A DNA stretch of 64,000 nucleotides from Caballeronia sp. NK8 (GCF_018408855.1 NZ_AP024326.1:62001-126000), one strand, 5' to 3'. Positions 29,495 through 39,511 are shown, numbered from the stretch's first letter. A program made the numbers and translations. The notes: generated from the letters alone by a model not told the origin.

Positions 29495-30198
29495 CTAGTG
29501 CCAGAAAACCGCAACCGCTATTCCGCCGAACAGCAGCCACTTCACGATGTAGTACACGATCCGGTTCCACGCTTTAAGACGCTTGCCGACGAGTCGAATC
29601 GAATAGAGATATTTGAACACGCGAATCAGGCCGCCGGTACGGTCACCAATCTCATTCGGCGGTAGCCGCGCGCATCAAGAAGCCGCCTACCGAGTGGTTG
29701 AACGCCTGAGCCCACCGGTATTTCATCGGTCGTTCGATGTCGAAGAATAGGATGATGCGGTTTTTGCCTGTCTTGTTTTCGGCCCAGGGCAGATAAGTTT
29801 CGTCGAAAACGACTTCTTCGCCGTCGCGCCATGAATAGCGCTCGCCGTCGACGATGATCGCGCAGTTTTCGTCGGTCAGCGTCACGAGTACCAGGTGAAA
29901 GCGCAGCGATCCTGCGGATGGATTCGCTGTGCAGCGTGAGCACGCCGTCGGGCGGCAGCATGGCGAACATGGCGGCCTTTACCGTCGGAATGTTTTGCAG
30001 GATGGAGAGCGTGTTGGGACACAGCGCGACGGCGGACGGATGGGGGCGGTCATACCATTTCAAATAGAAGCGCCGCCAGCCGCGCCGGAAGAATGAGTTG
30101 AAACCGATGTCATTGAGCGCGCCTGCACCCCGAATCTTGCTGGGTTCGTGAAGTGCGATGGCCTCAGCGCGGATGGTTTCCACCCATGAAGCGATCAT
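29495..30198 (-). pseudogene. LpxO-like aspartyl/asparaginyl beta-hydroxylase, frameshifted
   Basis: Fe(II)/2-oxoglutarate dioxygenase family; LpxO hydroxylates lipid A acyl chains at the inner membrane. The N-terminal part (WVETIRAEAIALHE, GFNSFFRRGWRRFYLKWYD, KAAMFAMLPPDG) runs to about 29925. A frameshift near HSES moves the reading frame to SAGSLRFHLVLVT, DGERYSWRDGEEVVFDETY, IILFFDIERPMK and SVGGFLMRAATA. A second shift near 29655 leads to NEIGDRTGGLIRVFKYLYSI and a C-terminal membrane helix (WLLFGGIAVAVFWH) stopping at 29495. The first ~100 residues expected of the family are missing. Frames are seen directly; loss of function is inferred. Confidence 0.75.
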
Positions 30199-30513
30199 CG
30201 AGCAGACGCCGTCCCGCGATCTCGCGCGCGTTGGCCTCGATCTATTGCTTCACGCCCCCCGCGACTTCGAGTTGTTGGCGCACGAACGTCTCGACGACGG
30301 ATGGCGACGTCGGCGCGTGCACGATCTGGGCGGCCTTGAGTTCGGGCGTGAGAAACTATGCGTTCGATACGCTCGGCCGCGACGGCGTCGTACCTCCAGC
30401 AACGGCGGGATGCTCGGTCGGGGTACACGGAAGCAGCGGCTCACCTGCGAGGAGACCAGCCGGACGAGAACGCTGACAGGTCGCGTGCATCGGCGCGTGG
30501 CTTTCGTCCGGAG
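30199..30513. other. Unassigned coding-like remnant
   Basis: The minus strand carries FLTPELKAAQIVHAPTSPSV and VETFVRQQLEVAGGVKQ, then a stop and IEANAREIAGRRLLDDR. This looks like the end of a real protein with one stop codon, but I do not recognise the family. Confidence 0.35.
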
Positions 30514-31170
30514 CTATTGCGTCGACACGGGCGTCGTCTTGCGCGCGCGTGGCCTGCGATTCAGTGTGGTGGATCGTGCGCCGGATTCCACGCCAATCGC
30601 GGCAAGCATGGGCCGCGCGGCCGCTTCCAGCGCCATGCGCCGTGGATCGACACGCGCCAGCACTCGTAAACCCATCAGCGCCGCGAGGAGACCGTGTCCG
30701 AGATCGGCGGCGGGGAGATCGGCCGGAATGGTGCCGTCCGCCTGACCGGCCGTCACACAGCGCGTGAAGAACCCTTCCATTTCCTCCAGCACACCGCGCA
30801 ACACGCGATGAAACTGCTTGTCGTGCGGCGCGAGTTCCAGCGCCGAATTGACGATCAGACAGCCCTTGCGATGAGGATCGCCGACCGACAGCCGGACGAT
30901 CTCGTCGAAGAAGGCGACGATGGCGTCGCGCGGCGGAAGACGATGCTCGAAACGCCGCACGCGATCGCGAAAGCCTCGCTCGACGTATCGTTCCAGCACA
31001 CGCTCATAGAGCGTGCGCTTGTCGCCGAATGCGTTGTAGAGGCTCGCGGCGGTGAGACCCATGGTCGCGGCGAGATCGCGCACCGAGGTCGCCTCGTAAC
31101 CATGCGACCAGAACTGCGCGGTCGCCGCATCGAGAGCGGTATCCTCGTCGAACTCACGGGGACGCGGCAT
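30514..31170 (-). CDS. TetR/AcrR-family transcriptional regulator
   Basis: 218-aa repressor-type regulator. The N-terminal TetR helix-turn-helix is clear (residues about 6-55: FDEDTALDAATAQFWSHGY, TSVRDLAATMGLTAASLYNAFGDKRTLY). A ligand-binding C-terminal domain follows (CLIVNSALELAPHD, GLLAALMGLRVLARVDP). The basic tail after about residue 190 is unusual and may be extra. It lies 15 bp downstream of a glutathione S-transferase gene in the same direction, so it may autoregulate that pair in response to a toxic compound. Confidence 0.85.
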   Translation of the reverse strand: MPRPREFDEDTALDAATAQFWSHGYEATSVRDLAATMGLTAASLYNAFGDKRTLYERVLERYVERGFRDRVRRFEHRLPPRDAIVAFFDEIVRLSVGDPHRKGCLIVNSALELAPHDKQFHRVLRGVLEEMEGFFTRCVTAGQADGTIPADLPAADLGHGLLAALMGLRVLARVDPRRMALEAAARPMLAAIGVESGARSTTLNRRPRARKTTPVSTQ

Positions 31171-31185
31171 GCTGCCTCCGTTCGC

Positions 31186-31890
31186 TCACGCAGTCTTCGG
31201 GAAGTTCGACGGAAACAACGCGCGCTTCGTTTCGTCGTCGTTCACGGACTTGAACGCGTGCGTCTTGTTGATGGCGCGCGCACGTTCAACGGCGGGCCGG
31301 GCATCGATCTGTGCAAACCAGCGCTTCAACTCTGGAAACGCGGCGAGCGGATCCTCATCGCCCTTGAACACGCGCCGGGCTCGATCGATCCAGCCCCACG
31401 CCGACATGTCGGCAATCGTGAAGTCTTTGCCCACCAGATATTCGCGTCCTTTCAGGTGATCGTTGAGCACCTGATAGTGACGGTCGGCTTCGCGGCGATA
31501 ACGATTCACCGCGTAATCGAGGCCTTCGGGCGCCGCATACTGGAAATGCACCGCCTGTCCGGAAAACGGTCCGAGCCCACTGGCAATGAACATGAGCCAC
31601 GACAACAGCTGCGGCCGGTCTTCCGCCGCGCCGCCGAACTTGCCGGTCTTCTCCGCGAGGTACAACAGAATGGCGGTCGAATCGAAGACGGTCGCAGTCT
31701 TGCCGCCCGGTCCTTCGGTATCGACGATGGCCGGCACCTTGCCGTTCGGGTTGATTGAGCGAAAAGCCGGCGTATGCTGCTCGCCCTTGCTTGTGTCGAC
31801 GGGCTTCAGCTCGTAGGGCAGACCGGACTCTTCGAGAAAGAGTGCGATCTTCGCGGGGTTCGGCGTGGGGTGAAAGTAGAATTCGATCAC
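31186..31890 (-). CDS. Glutathione S-transferase family protein
   Basis: Cytoplasmic GST. I chose the GTG at 31890 (234 aa) because GGAG lies 8 nt upstream and the thioredoxin-fold domain starts directly (VIEFYFHPTPNPAKIALFLE). Features are the glutathione-contacting NPNGKVPAIVD and DSTAILLYLAEKTGKF, then the all-helical C-terminal domain with YLVGKDFTIADMSAWGW. This resembles the YfcG/Ure2p-like Nu class. Substrate unknown; the TetR gene follows. Confidence 0.87.
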   Translation of the reverse strand: MIEFYFHPTPNPAKIALFLEESGLPYELKPVDTSKGEQHTPAFRSINPNGKVPAIVDTEGPGGKTATVFDSTAILLYLAEKTGKFGGAAEDRPQLLSWLMFIASGLGPFSGQAVHFQYAAPEGLDYAVNRYRREADRHYQVLNDHLKGREYLVGKDFTIADMSAWGWIDRARRVFKGDEDPLAAFPELKRWFAQIDARPAVERARAINKTHAFKSVNDDETKRALFPSNFPKTA

Positions 31891-32043
31891 TCGTGTTCTC
31901 CGGGTTATCGCGGGGTTTCCCATCGTTCGCCGATTTTAGATCAATTGTTCTATAACGACAAATGTCACTTGGCGCGGGTAGTCACCCATGCTTATGGCCA
32001 GCACGCGCGCACAGCCGAAAGCCACCGATGAGCCGCAGCCACA

Positions 32044-32970
32044 TTACTGCGCGAGCATCAGGTTCAGGTTCTGAACCGCAGCGCCGGCTGCGCCCTTGCC
32101 GAGATTGTCGAAAACGGCTGACAGCAGAACGTGCCCCTGCTCCATGTTGGAAAACACGCTCAGGCGCATATCGTCCGTGCCGTTCAACGCCTGCGGATCC
32201 AGGTGCTTCAAATCGCCCGGTTGGTGCAGCGGCAAGACATGTACATGGGCTGCTGCGGCATAGTGGCGGGCGAGGCACGCGTGCAATGCGGCGGCGTCTG
32301 CGTGAGGCGCCAGCATTCGCACGTCCAAAGGTACTGTCAGCACGATTCCTTGGCGGAACGAACCATACGCGGGAACGAAGATCGGACGCCGGGCGAGTCC
32401 GGCGTACCGCTGAATCTCGGGAGTGTGCTTGTGCGCGAGCTCGAGCCCATACACCTGGAACGACGGTGCGCCGACAGCACCCGGCCCTTCATGTTCTTCC
32501 ACGCCGGCACGCCCGCGTCCGGAATAACCGGACACCGCATGGATGCTGACCGGGTGATTCTCGGGAACCAGCCCGGCGTCCAGCAGCGGACGCAGCAAGC
32601 CGATTGCGCCGGTCGGATAGCAACCCGGATTGGTGACGCGCCGCGCGGTCGCAATGCGCTCGGCCTGTCCCGGCGTCATTTCCGGAAAGCCGTATGTCCA
32701 GTCCGCTTGCGTGCGATGAGCGGAACTCGCGTCGATCACTCTGACGGCGGGATTCACGATGGCGCCCACTGCCTCGCGCGCCGCGCGGTCGGGCAGGCAG
32801 AGGATGGCGATGTCGCAGGCATTGATGGCTTCGGCGCGACGCCTGACATCCTTGCGTTCCGTTGCGGGAAGCGTCATCAGCGTCAGGTCGGTGCGGCCGC
32901 GAAGCCGTTCGTGAATCTGCAACCCGGCGGTGCCCTGGTCGCCGTCTATGAAAACGAGGGGAGAACTCAT
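32044..32970 (-). CDS. argC: N-acetyl-gamma-glutamyl-phosphate reductase, type 2
   Basis: NADPH-dependent reductase of arginine biosynthesis (third step). 308 aa from the ATG at 32970, the short type-2 form. Visible features are the N-terminal [18 protein letters not shown] nucleotide-binding region, the substrate phrase [13 protein letters not shown] (DWTYGFPEM), the catalytic Cys in [18 protein letters not shown] and [12 protein letters not shown]. It is monocistronic and divergent from a LysR gene. Other arg genes are not nearby, as usual in Burkholderiales, where a second argC copy is often present. Confidence 0.9.
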   Translation of the reverse strand: MSSPLVFIDGDQGTAGLQIHERLRGRTDLTLMTLPATERKDVRRRAEAINACDIAILCLPDRAAREAVGAIVNPAVRVIDASSAHRTQADWTYGFPEMTPGQAERIATARRVTNPGCYPTGAIGLLRPLLDAGLVPENHPVSIHAVSGYSGRGRAGVEEHEGPGAVGAPSFQVYGLELAHKHTPEIQRYAGLARRPIFVPAYGSFRQGIVLTVPLDVRMLAPHADAAALHACLARHYAAAAHVHVLPLHQPGDLKHLDPQALNGTDDMRLSVFSNMEQGHVLLSAVFDNLGKGAAGAAVQNLNLMLAQ

Positions 32971-32991
32971 GCGCGCGATACTCCGGTGACT

Positions 32992-33018
32992 GATAGCAAG
33001 GGGAACGAGGCTGCTATC
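32992..33018. promoter_or_regulatory. Inverted repeat between argC and lysR
   Basis: GATAGCA-N13-TGCTATC, a perfect 7-bp dyad in the divergent region 22 bp from the argC start. Candidate operator for the adjacent LysR protein. Confidence 0.4.
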
Positions 33019-33093
33019 TTCCACGCGTCGCCAGAATAGCGAAAGTTGAATATCATGACGTCGACGTTCAGCTTTTATGAATTGGGATGCCTT

Positions 33094-33978
33094 ATGCGAG
33101 AAATCAGCCTGGACCGGTTGCGCACCCTTGTCGCTATCGCCGATCGTGGCTCATTCGCCGATGCGGCGCGAGCGTTGCATCTGGCGCCTCCCACGGTCAG
33201 TCTCCACATCGCGGAACTGGAAGAGCGCATCGGGGCACCGCTCCTCTCGCGCAGGCGTGGACATGTCCGGCCATCGGCAACAGGCGAGTTGCTGGTCGAG
33301 CGAGCGCGTCGGCTGCTGGCCGATGCGGAACAGACCCTGGAGGACGTTCAGCGCCAGGTCCAGGGGCTCGCCGGACGCGTTCGGCTCGGCGCATCGACTG
33401 GCGCGATTGCGCACCTTTTGCCGCAAGCGCTCGAAGCGCTGCGTCAAGACCATCCCGCTATCGATATTCATATCGCGGTGCTCACCTCGCATGAGACGCT
33501 GACGCGATTGGCGGACGGCGCGCTGGATGTCGGACTGGTCGCACTGCCTCAGCCGCCGATGGCTGGACTCGTGATCAAACCCTGGCGCCGTGACCCCGTC
33601 ATGGCGTTCGTGCCGGCGCATTGGCGAAGTCCGGCTCGCATCACGCCCGAATGGCTCGCCGCCCGGCCTCTCATTCTCAACGATGCGACCACGCGTCTTT
33701 CGCGCCTTACGACGGAATGGTTCGCGGCCGGAGGGCATCATCCCGCGCCGCGCATCCAGCTCAACTACAACGATGCGATCAAGAGTCTGGTGGCGGCCGG
33801 TTACGGCGCGGCGCTGTTGCCTCACGAAGCCACGACGCCATTACCGGACAAGCGCATCCTCATGCGACCGCTGCGCCCGGCGTTATGGCGTCGGCTCGGC
33901 ATCGCGCATCGTGCGGGGTACGTCGAGCGTTCCACGCAACATGTGCTCGATGCGTTGTGGGACCTGCGATTGGCGTAG
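33094..33978 (+). CDS. LysR-family transcriptional regulator
   Basis: 294 aa from the ATG at 33094, where the standard N-terminus begins ([20 protein letters not shown]); an in-frame ATG 48 bp upstream would add an untypical leader. Winged HTH at residues 6-65 ([25 protein letters not shown]), effector domain with [16 protein letters not shown] and [15 protein letters not shown]. Divergent to argC with a dyad between them. Effector unknown; regulation of argC is possible. Confidence 0.85.
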   Translation: MREISLDRLRTLVAIADRGSFADAARALHLAPPTVSLHIAELEERIGAPLLSRRRGHVRPSATGELLVERARRLLADAEQTLEDVQRQVQGLAGRVRLGASTGAIAHLLPQALEALRQDHPAIDIHIAVLTSHETLTRLADGALDVGLVALPQPPMAGLVIKPWRRDPVMAFVPAHWRSPARITPEWLAARPLILNDATTRLSRLTTEWFAAGGHHPAPRIQLNYNDAIKSLVAAGYGAALLPHEATTPLPDKRILMRPLRPALWRRLGIAHRAGYVERSTQHVLDALWDLRLA

Positions 33979-34208
33979 GGGCCGGGGTTTTCCTGCCACC
34001 GCACGGAGCAGACAAATCGACAGCGCGGGCATCGCGACTTCCACCGGCGCGTAGGCTGACGCCCGATGCGGCTCTCGCAGCACGACGGCCGTCCGCAATT
34101 CGCTGGGCGCTCGTGAGCGAAGCATCCCGACGCGAATGCTTTCTCATGCCATGAGTCCGCCTTACAAAGCCCCTATACTGTGGCCCATCTCCAATCAGGC
34201 ATTCGAAC

Positions 34209-34787
34209 ATGCGCAAACGTCATCTCGTTGCTTCGACGCTCGGCGGCATCGCTATTCTGTTGAGCGGATGCGCCGCCAATCTGCAAACCCGGAACACGGC
34301 TGCGCAGGCGACCGCAGTACCGGACGGAAAACCGCCCGGGACAAGCATCGTGGTTCCGGCGGCCTCCGCGCACACGATCGTGCTGCGCATGAACGGATCG
34401 GCGGTGGCGACTTCCGCGTCGGACTGGCCGCGCGTGCAGACCGAATGGCGCGAAGCGATGGAAGGCGCCTCTCAGGAGGCCAGTTCCACGTTCGTCGACG
34501 AGACGGTCGGGCGCACCTCGGGCAAGGGCGCTGGCACGGTGGTCGATGTCTATGTGGAAGACTTCCATTTCGTGGCGCCCGGCGCGCGCTATACGCTGGG
34601 CATCATGACCGGCAACGCCTTCATTCAGGCGCGCGTGTCCTTCCGGGACCTGCAAAGCGGACGGACCTTCGGCGAACGCAGTTACAACACGTCCTCCTCG
34701 GCGTGGCAGGGCATTTTTGCACCGACATCAGACAAGCAGGCGCGCGCCATTGCCGCCGATATCGTGAAGCAGATCAAGCCGCGCTAA
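34209..34787 (+). CDS. DUF4410 lipoprotein
   Basis: 192-aa envelope lipoprotein: basic N-terminus, hydrophobic stretch and lipobox LLSGC (Cys21). The DUF4410-like domain follows (WPRVQTEWREAMEGASQ, VVDVYVEDFHFVAPGARY, GIMTGNAFIQARVSF, RTFGERSYNTSSSAWQGIF, AIAADIVKQIK). The family has no established function. Single gene ending in a strong hairpin. Confidence 0.8.
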   Translation: MRKRHLVASTLGGIAILLSGCAANLQTRNTAAQATAVPDGKPPGTSIVVPAASAHTIVLRMNGSAVATSASDWPRVQTEWREAMEGASQEASSTFVDETVGRTSGKGAGTVVDVYVEDFHFVAPGARYTLGIMTGNAFIQARVSFRDLQSGRTFGERSYNTSSSAWQGIFAPTSDKQARAIAADIVKQIKPR

Positions 34788-34819
34788 CGAGTCCTTCGCC
34801 GTTTAGGCGGCGAGACTCG
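34788..34819 (+). terminator. Intrinsic terminator-like hairpin
   Basis: CGAGTC...CGCCG-TTTAGG-CGGCG.GACTCG starts directly after the DUF4410 stop codon, a long interrupted stem with no strong T tract behind it. Confidence 0.55.
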
Positions 34820-34976
34820 CCTGTATCGTGCCGATACCAGTCGTTCCGTCACGTCACGGCTGGATCATGCCTAAGCTCGCCGATCAGGCAGCTGTCGAAG
34901 CCCACAGGCGGCGCGGTCCGGGTCACGAAGTCGAGACGGCCGGGGAGGTGGAGAGGGTCGTCCGCATCCGTTCGAC

Positions 34977-36236
34977 TTATTCCAGCTCGACACCCTTGAG
35001 TTCCGGAATCAGCACGACGGTCGCGACCACATCGACCACATAGATGCAGGCGAGGGCCGCAATGGCGGTACCGAACGAGTAGTAACTCGCAACCGCGCCG
35101 ATGGCGAGCGGTCCGAAACCGCCGACCGCGCGGCCGATGCTCCACAACACGTTCTGCGCGGTGCCGCGCGCATGCGTCGGATAAAGCTCGGCCATCAGCG
35201 CGCCGTAGCCGCCCATCATGCCGTTCACGAACACACCGACCACCATGCCGCCGATCAGCAGGGCTTCGGGCGTGGTCATGCGCGAATACACGAACACCAT
35301 GACCAGCGCGCCGATCTGGTACATCACGAAGGTCGGTTTGCGGCCGATGCGGTCCGCCAGTTGCCCGAAGATCCAGATCCCCACCAGCATGCCGAGAATC
35401 GATGCGGCCGTCCATGTCGCCGACTTCGCGAGCGTGAAGCCGAACTGCTTGGTCAGATAGCCCGGCATCCAGATGATGAGGCCGTAGTAGCCGAAGTTCT
35501 GCACCGAGCACATGATGATCATGCCGATGCTGCGCTTCGTGGTCTGCGCATCGCGGAACAGGGTCTTGAGCGGAAACTCGTGCTTCTTGCGCGCCGCCTT
35601 TTCGATGAAGATCTCGGATTCGCCGATCGCCTTGCGGATCACGAACGATAGCACGGCGGGCGCGAGGCCGACCAGGAACATGCCGCGCCAGCCGATATGC
35701 GGCAGCAGCACCGGCGTCACGAGCGCGGCGATCAGCACGCCGATCTGCCACCCCATGCCGACATACGACGACACGCGACCGCGCTTCTCGGCAGGCCATG
35801 CCTCGATAGCGAGCGCCATGCCGATGCCGAACTCGCCGCCGAGACCCAGACCCGCGATGAGGCGGTACGCAAGCAGGTCGTGATAGCCCTGCGCGAACGC
35901 ACACAGACCTGTGAACACCGCGAACAACAGGATCGTGTAGGTCAGCACGCGCACGCGGCCGAGATAGTCGCTCAGAATGCCGAAGCCGATGCCGCCCGCG
36001 ACACCGCCCACGAGCGTCCACGTGACGAGCGAACCGGCCTGCGCGGAGGTGAGCCCGAGGTCCGCCGAGATCAGGCTCAGCATGAAGCCCAGGATCAGCA
36101 GATCGAAGCCGTCCATGGCGTAGCCGGAAATGGACGCGACCAGCGCGCGGATATGCGGCGGCCCGAAGATGGATTTCTCCTGAGCGTCCTGCATCAGAGC
36201 GCTTTGGTGGGCGCTCTGGTCAGCATGATGATTCAT
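34977..36236 (-). CDS. MFS transporter of the hydantoin operon (AAHS-like)
   Basis: 419-aa, 12-helix inner-membrane permease from the ATG at 36236 (GGAGACC upstream). It has the paired MFS loop motifs GILSDYLGRVRVL after helix 2 and GQLADRIGRKPTF after helix 8, and GYAMDGFDLLILGF in helix 1 with the acidic residue typical of the aromatic acid/H+ symporter group. Last gene of the five-gene minus-strand hydantoin operon, 23 bp after the N-carbamoylase, so probably the uptake system for hydantoins or carbamoyl amino acids. Substrate is inferred from context. Confidence 0.85.
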   Translation of the reverse strand: MNHHADQSAHQSALMQDAQEKSIFGPPHIRALVASISGYAMDGFDLLILGFMLSLISADLGLTSAQAGSLVTWTLVGGVAGGIGFGILSDYLGRVRVLTYTILLFAVFTGLCAFAQGYHDLLAYRLIAGLGLGGEFGIGMALAIEAWPAEKRGRVSSYVGMGWQIGVLIAALVTPVLLPHIGWRGMFLVGLAPAVLSFVIRKAIGESEIFIEKAARKKHEFPLKTLFRDAQTTKRSIGMIIMCSVQNFGYYGLIIWMPGYLTKQFGFTLAKSATWTAASILGMLVGIWIFGQLADRIGRKPTFVMYQIGALVMVFVYSRMTTPEALLIGGMVVGVFVNGMMGGYGALMAELYPTHARGTAQNVLWSIGRAVGGFGPLAIGAVASYYSFGTAIAALACIYVVDVVATVVLIPELKGVELE

Positions 36237-36259
36237 CGTATGGTCTCCCCGTGTGCGGG

Positions 36260-37216
36260 TCAGTTGAGTGCGTCCGGATCGTGCGGCAGCGGTGCGCCCG
36301 CGCCGGTGCGTTCGACGATCAGCCGATAGTGTTCCGGACGGCGGTGCTTGGCGAAATTGAAGACGTGCTCGCGGAAAGTGTCGCCGAGCGCGAGGTCGAC
36401 GTTCGCGAAGATCACTTCGTCGTCTTCGGTCATGCTTTGCGCCGCGATCTCGCCCGAGGGCGCGACGATCACCGAGCCGCCGATCATATGAAAGCCGTCT
36501 TCTTTGCCGCACTTCGCGGCGGCGGCGATCCACATCGCGTTCTGGTAAGCGCTTGCCTGCAGCGTCACGAGATGCGTATGCATGCGTAGGTGCACCGGCT
36601 CCGGCCAGTGAATGTTGAGCGACGGCGTGTTGTAGCCGAGCACGCCCAGTTCCGCGCCTTGCAGCGACATCGCACGCCACGTTTCCGGCCAGCGGCGGTC
36701 GTTGCAGATGCACATGCCAAGCTTCGCGCCCATCGTCTCGACGACGGGAAAGCCCGTGTTGCCCACTTCGAAGAACTTCTTCTCGAGATGCTGGAACGGT
36801 GCGTCCGGCTTGTGATCCGCGTGGCCCGGCAAGTGCGTCTTGCGGTATTTCGACACGATCCTGCCGCCGTCGTCGACGATGATCGCCGTGTTGAAGGCTT
36901 CGCCCTTCGAGGTCAGTTCCGCATAGCCGAGGTAGAAGCCGATGCCCGCGGCGCGCGCAGCGTCGAAGAGCGGCTGCACGTCGGGGTTCGGCATGGTGCG
37001 TTCGAAGAAGCGTTCGATGGCCGCTTCCTCGCTCATCCAGTAGCGCGGAAAGAAGGTCGTGAGCGCGAGTTCGGGGAACACGACGAACTTCGCGCTGCGG
37101 GACTTCGCCTCCATCAGCAGGTCGATCAGGCGCCTGACGACCGCCTGACGATCGTCGGCGAGATGGACCGGTCCCATTTGCGCCACCGCGAGACCGAGTT
37201 TGCGTGACTTGCTCAT
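36260..37216 (-). CDS. N-carbamoyl-D-amino-acid hydrolase (nitrilase superfamily)
   Basis: 318-aa cytoplasmic amidohydrolase cleaving N-carbamoyl-D-amino acids to D-amino acid, CO2 and ammonia. The catalytic triad of the superfamily is visible: Glu in VVFPELALTTFFPRYW, Lys in KYRKTHLPG and Cys in LGMCICNDRRWPETWR. The FFPRYW and CICNDRRWPE phrases favour D-carbamoylase over beta-ureidopropionase. ATG at 37216, with GAGGAAG upstream. Third enzyme of the hydantoin pathway, between hydantoinase and transporter. Confidence 0.88.
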   Translation of the reverse strand: MSKSRKLGLAVAQMGPVHLADDRQAVVRRLIDLLMEAKSRSAKFVVFPELALTTFFPRYWMSEEAAIERFFERTMPNPDVQPLFDAARAAGIGFYLGYAELTSKGEAFNTAIIVDDGGRIVSKYRKTHLPGHADHKPDAPFQHLEKKFFEVGNTGFPVVETMGAKLGMCICNDRRWPETWRAMSLQGAELGVLGYNTPSLNIHWPEPVHLRMHTHLVTLQASAYQNAMWIAAAAKCGKEDGFHMIGGSVIVAPSGEIAAQSMTEDDEVIFANVDLALGDTFREHVFNFAKHRRPEHYRLIVERTGAGAPLPHDPDALN

Positions 37217-37238
37217 GACTTCCTCTTCGATTTCCGTT

Positions 37239-38741
37239 TCAGTTTTGACGATCGGCATAGCCGAAGCCTGCGTGGCCTTCGGCGTTGCCGTCGGCGAGCG
37301 CGCGGAAGAACTGGCCGCGCGCGGAGATCTCACGTTCCTTCTGGAAGGGCAGGGGCGTGCCCCGCGGAATGAAGCGGCCGCTGCCGGGCTCGGCATCGAA
37401 CGCGCCTTCATCGACGATCACGCGGCCCGCGCTCACCACGGTGCGTGGCCAGCCCGTCACCTTCATGCCTTCGTACGGCGTGTAGCCCACGCGATCGTGC
37501 AGGCCGGAGGCCGTCAGCACGACTTCATGCTTCGGGTCCCATATCGCGATATCCGCATCCGCGCCTTCCTCGATCAGGCCCTTGCGCGGCGCGATGCCGT
37601 ACATGCGCGCGTGATTCGTCGAGGTCAGCGCGACGAATTCGGGCAGCGTCATGCGGCCCGCGTTGACGCCTTCGGAGAACATCAGCGGCAGACGCGTTTC
37701 GAGCCCGGGCATGCCGTTGGCCATCTGCTTGAAGGTGGTCTGATCGCCGTGCGGCAGCTTGCCGGTGTGGTCATAGCGATACGGCGCATGATCCGACGAG
37801 ACGGTTTGCAGCACGCCGTCCTTCAGCGCCCTCCAGAGCGCTTCCTGAGCCGCCTTGTCGCGCAGCGGCGGGCTGCAGCAATACTTCGCTCCTTCGACGC
37901 CGGGCAGGTCCATGTTGTCCTCGGTGAGCAGCATGTAGTGCGGACATGTCTCGCCATAGACCTGCGCCCCGATGCGCTGCGCCGCGCCGATCGTCGCGAT
38001 GGCGTCCGGCGCCGAGACGTGCACGATCAGCACGGGCACATCGAAGAGCTTCGACAGTTGAATGACGCGGTGGGTCGCTTCGGCTTCGGCCAGCGCGACA
38101 TGGCTCGTCGCGTGATATTTCGGCGCCGTGCGGCCGCTCTCCAGAAGCTTCTGCGAGACCCATCTGATGACGTCGCTATTCTCGGCGTGCACCATCACGA
38201 GCGCTTTTTCGCGTGAGGCGAGGGCCAGCACGTCGAGCATCTGATAGTCGTCGATCTTCAGTTGCTCGTAGGTCATGTAGACCTTGAACGAGGTGATGCC
38301 CTTGCGAATTTGCTCGACGAGGTCTTCCTGCAAGGTCTTTTGATCGGTCTCGGAGACGATCAGGTGATAGCTCCAATCGATGACCGATTTCGCGCTTGCG
38401 AGCGCCGCATAGTCGGCCGCCACCTGTCTGAGCGAGTGTCCGCGATGCTGCGCCGCGAACGGCACGATCATCGTGGTGCCACCGCACGCGGCCGACACGC
38501 TCGCGGAATACCAGTCGTCCGCGCCCATGATGCCCATGCCCGAGCGCTGCTCCACGTGACAATGTGTGTCGATACCGCCGGGCAGCACGTATTGTCCCGT
38601 AGCATCGATATCGCGCTTGCCCGCAGGCAGGCCGCGCGCCACCGCGACGATGCGGTCACCGACGATGCCCACGTCCGCCTCGAACACCGCCCGGTCCGAC
38701 GCCACGAGGCCGTTGCGTATGGTCAGATCGAATCGATCCAT
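37239..38741 (-). CDS. D-hydantoinase/dihydropyrimidinase
   Basis: 500-aa metal-dependent cyclic amidohydrolase opening 5-substituted hydantoins to N-carbamoyl amino acids. Metal ligands are in GGIDTHCHVEQ (two His), the carbamylated Lys region SFKVYMTY, LVMVHAENSD, LIVHVSAPDA and SSDHAPYRYD. Start choice: ATG 38741 begins at MDRFDLTIRNG; an ATG 12 bp upstream (38753) is equally possible. It begins only 11-23 bp after the racemase gene stop. D-specificity is inferred from the adjacent D-carbamoylase. Confidence 0.9.
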   Translation of the reverse strand: MDRFDLTIRNGLVASDRAVFEADVGIVGDRIVAVARGLPAGKRDIDATGQYVLPGGIDTHCHVEQRSGMGIMGADDWYSASVSAACGGTTMIVPFAAQHRGHSLRQVAADYAALASAKSVIDWSYHLIVSETDQKTLQEDLVEQIRKGITSFKVYMTYEQLKIDDYQMLDVLALASREKALVMVHAENSDVIRWVSQKLLESGRTAPKYHATSHVALAEAEATHRVIQLSKLFDVPVLIVHVSAPDAIATIGAAQRIGAQVYGETCPHYMLLTEDNMDLPGVEGAKYCCSPPLRDKAAQEALWRALKDGVLQTVSSDHAPYRYDHTGKLPHGDQTTFKQMANGMPGLETRLPLMFSEGVNAGRMTLPEFVALTSTNHARMYGIAPRKGLIEEGADADIAIWDPKHEVVLTASGLHDRVGYTPYEGMKVTGWPRTVVSAGRVIVDEGAFDAEPGSGRFIPRGTPLPFQKEREISARGQFFRALADGNAEGHAGFGYADRQN

Positions 38742-38764
38742 AGTCGTTTTCATCCGCTTGAGAT

Positions 38765-39511
38765 TCAGAGTTGTGTGTGGAAAGGCGCGGGTTCGCTGCG
38801 TGCCTCGAGCCACCAGCCGACGCAGGCCCGCGCAAGCGCATCGGTCGGATCGATAGCCGGGACATCGAGGGAAACGCCCGCGAGCGCCACGGGAATTTCC
38901 GTGCAGGCGAGCAGCAGCGCATCCGCGCCCTGTGCGATCAGCGCCTGCGCGGCGTGCGCGAGCAGCATGCGCGCTTCCTCGATGTGTCCGCCTTTCACGG
39001 CGCCGATGGCGGCGGAGACATGGGTTCCCTGCAGCGCATCGTCAGGCGTGAGGGCGGCGATGCCGTGCATGGCCAGTTGATCGTGATAGATGCGCGCCTG
39101 CAAGGTCGCGCTGGTCGCGAGGATGCCGCCCCGGCGCGCGCCGGCGGACTGTTTGAGCAGGGCATCGACGCCGGCCTCGCCGATATGCAGCACGGGCAAG
39201 GCCGTTTCGTGCGCGAGTCGCGGGTGCCAGACGTGCGCGGTGTTGCAGGGGATCGCGATGGCCGCGCATCCGGCGGCTTCGAGCGTGCGCAGTCCATCGA
39301 GCAGATGCGGCCAAGGGGCATCCGATCCCGCGAGAAACGCCGCGCTGCGATCCGGCACCTGCGGCACGTTGTGCACGATCACGGGCATATGCTCCTGATC
39401 GGACGCGGCGGGCGTCGCCCGAATCAGCTTGACGAGAAAGTCCGCCGTCGCCAGCGGTCCCATGCCGCCGAGCACGCCGAGCCGCGGAAGCGGCGTCACT
39501 GCGTCGTTCAT
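38765..39511 (-). CDS. Aspartate/glutamate racemase family protein
   Basis: 248-aa cofactor-independent two-cysteine racemase. N-terminal LGVLGGMGPLATADFL, first catalytic Cys in IAIPCNTAHVWH, second in LLLACTEIPVAL; the spacing matches aspartate/amino-acid racemases (YgeA/RacX type). It overlaps the hydantoin racemase gene by 4 bp (ATGA). In this operon it may racemise the liberated amino acid, complementing the hydantoin racemase. Substrate unknown. Confidence 0.87.
   Translation of the reverse strand: MNDAVTPLPRLGVLGGMGPLATADFLVKLIRATPAASDQEHMPVIVHNVPQVPDRSAAFLAGSDAPWPHLLDGLRTLEAAGCAAIAIPCNTAHVWHPRLAHETALPVLHIGEAGVDALLKQSAGARRGGILATSATLQARIYHDQLAMHGIAALTPDDALQGTHVSAAIGAVKGGHIEEARMLLAHAAQALIAQGADALLLACTEIPVALAGVSLDVPAIDPTDALARACVGWWLEARSEPAPFHTQL

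Noticed and set aside
36237-36713. N-terminal extension of the hydantoin-operon permease
   Set aside because: It overlaps the N-carbamoylase coding region out of frame; the ATG at 36236 has a ribosome site and precedes helix 1.
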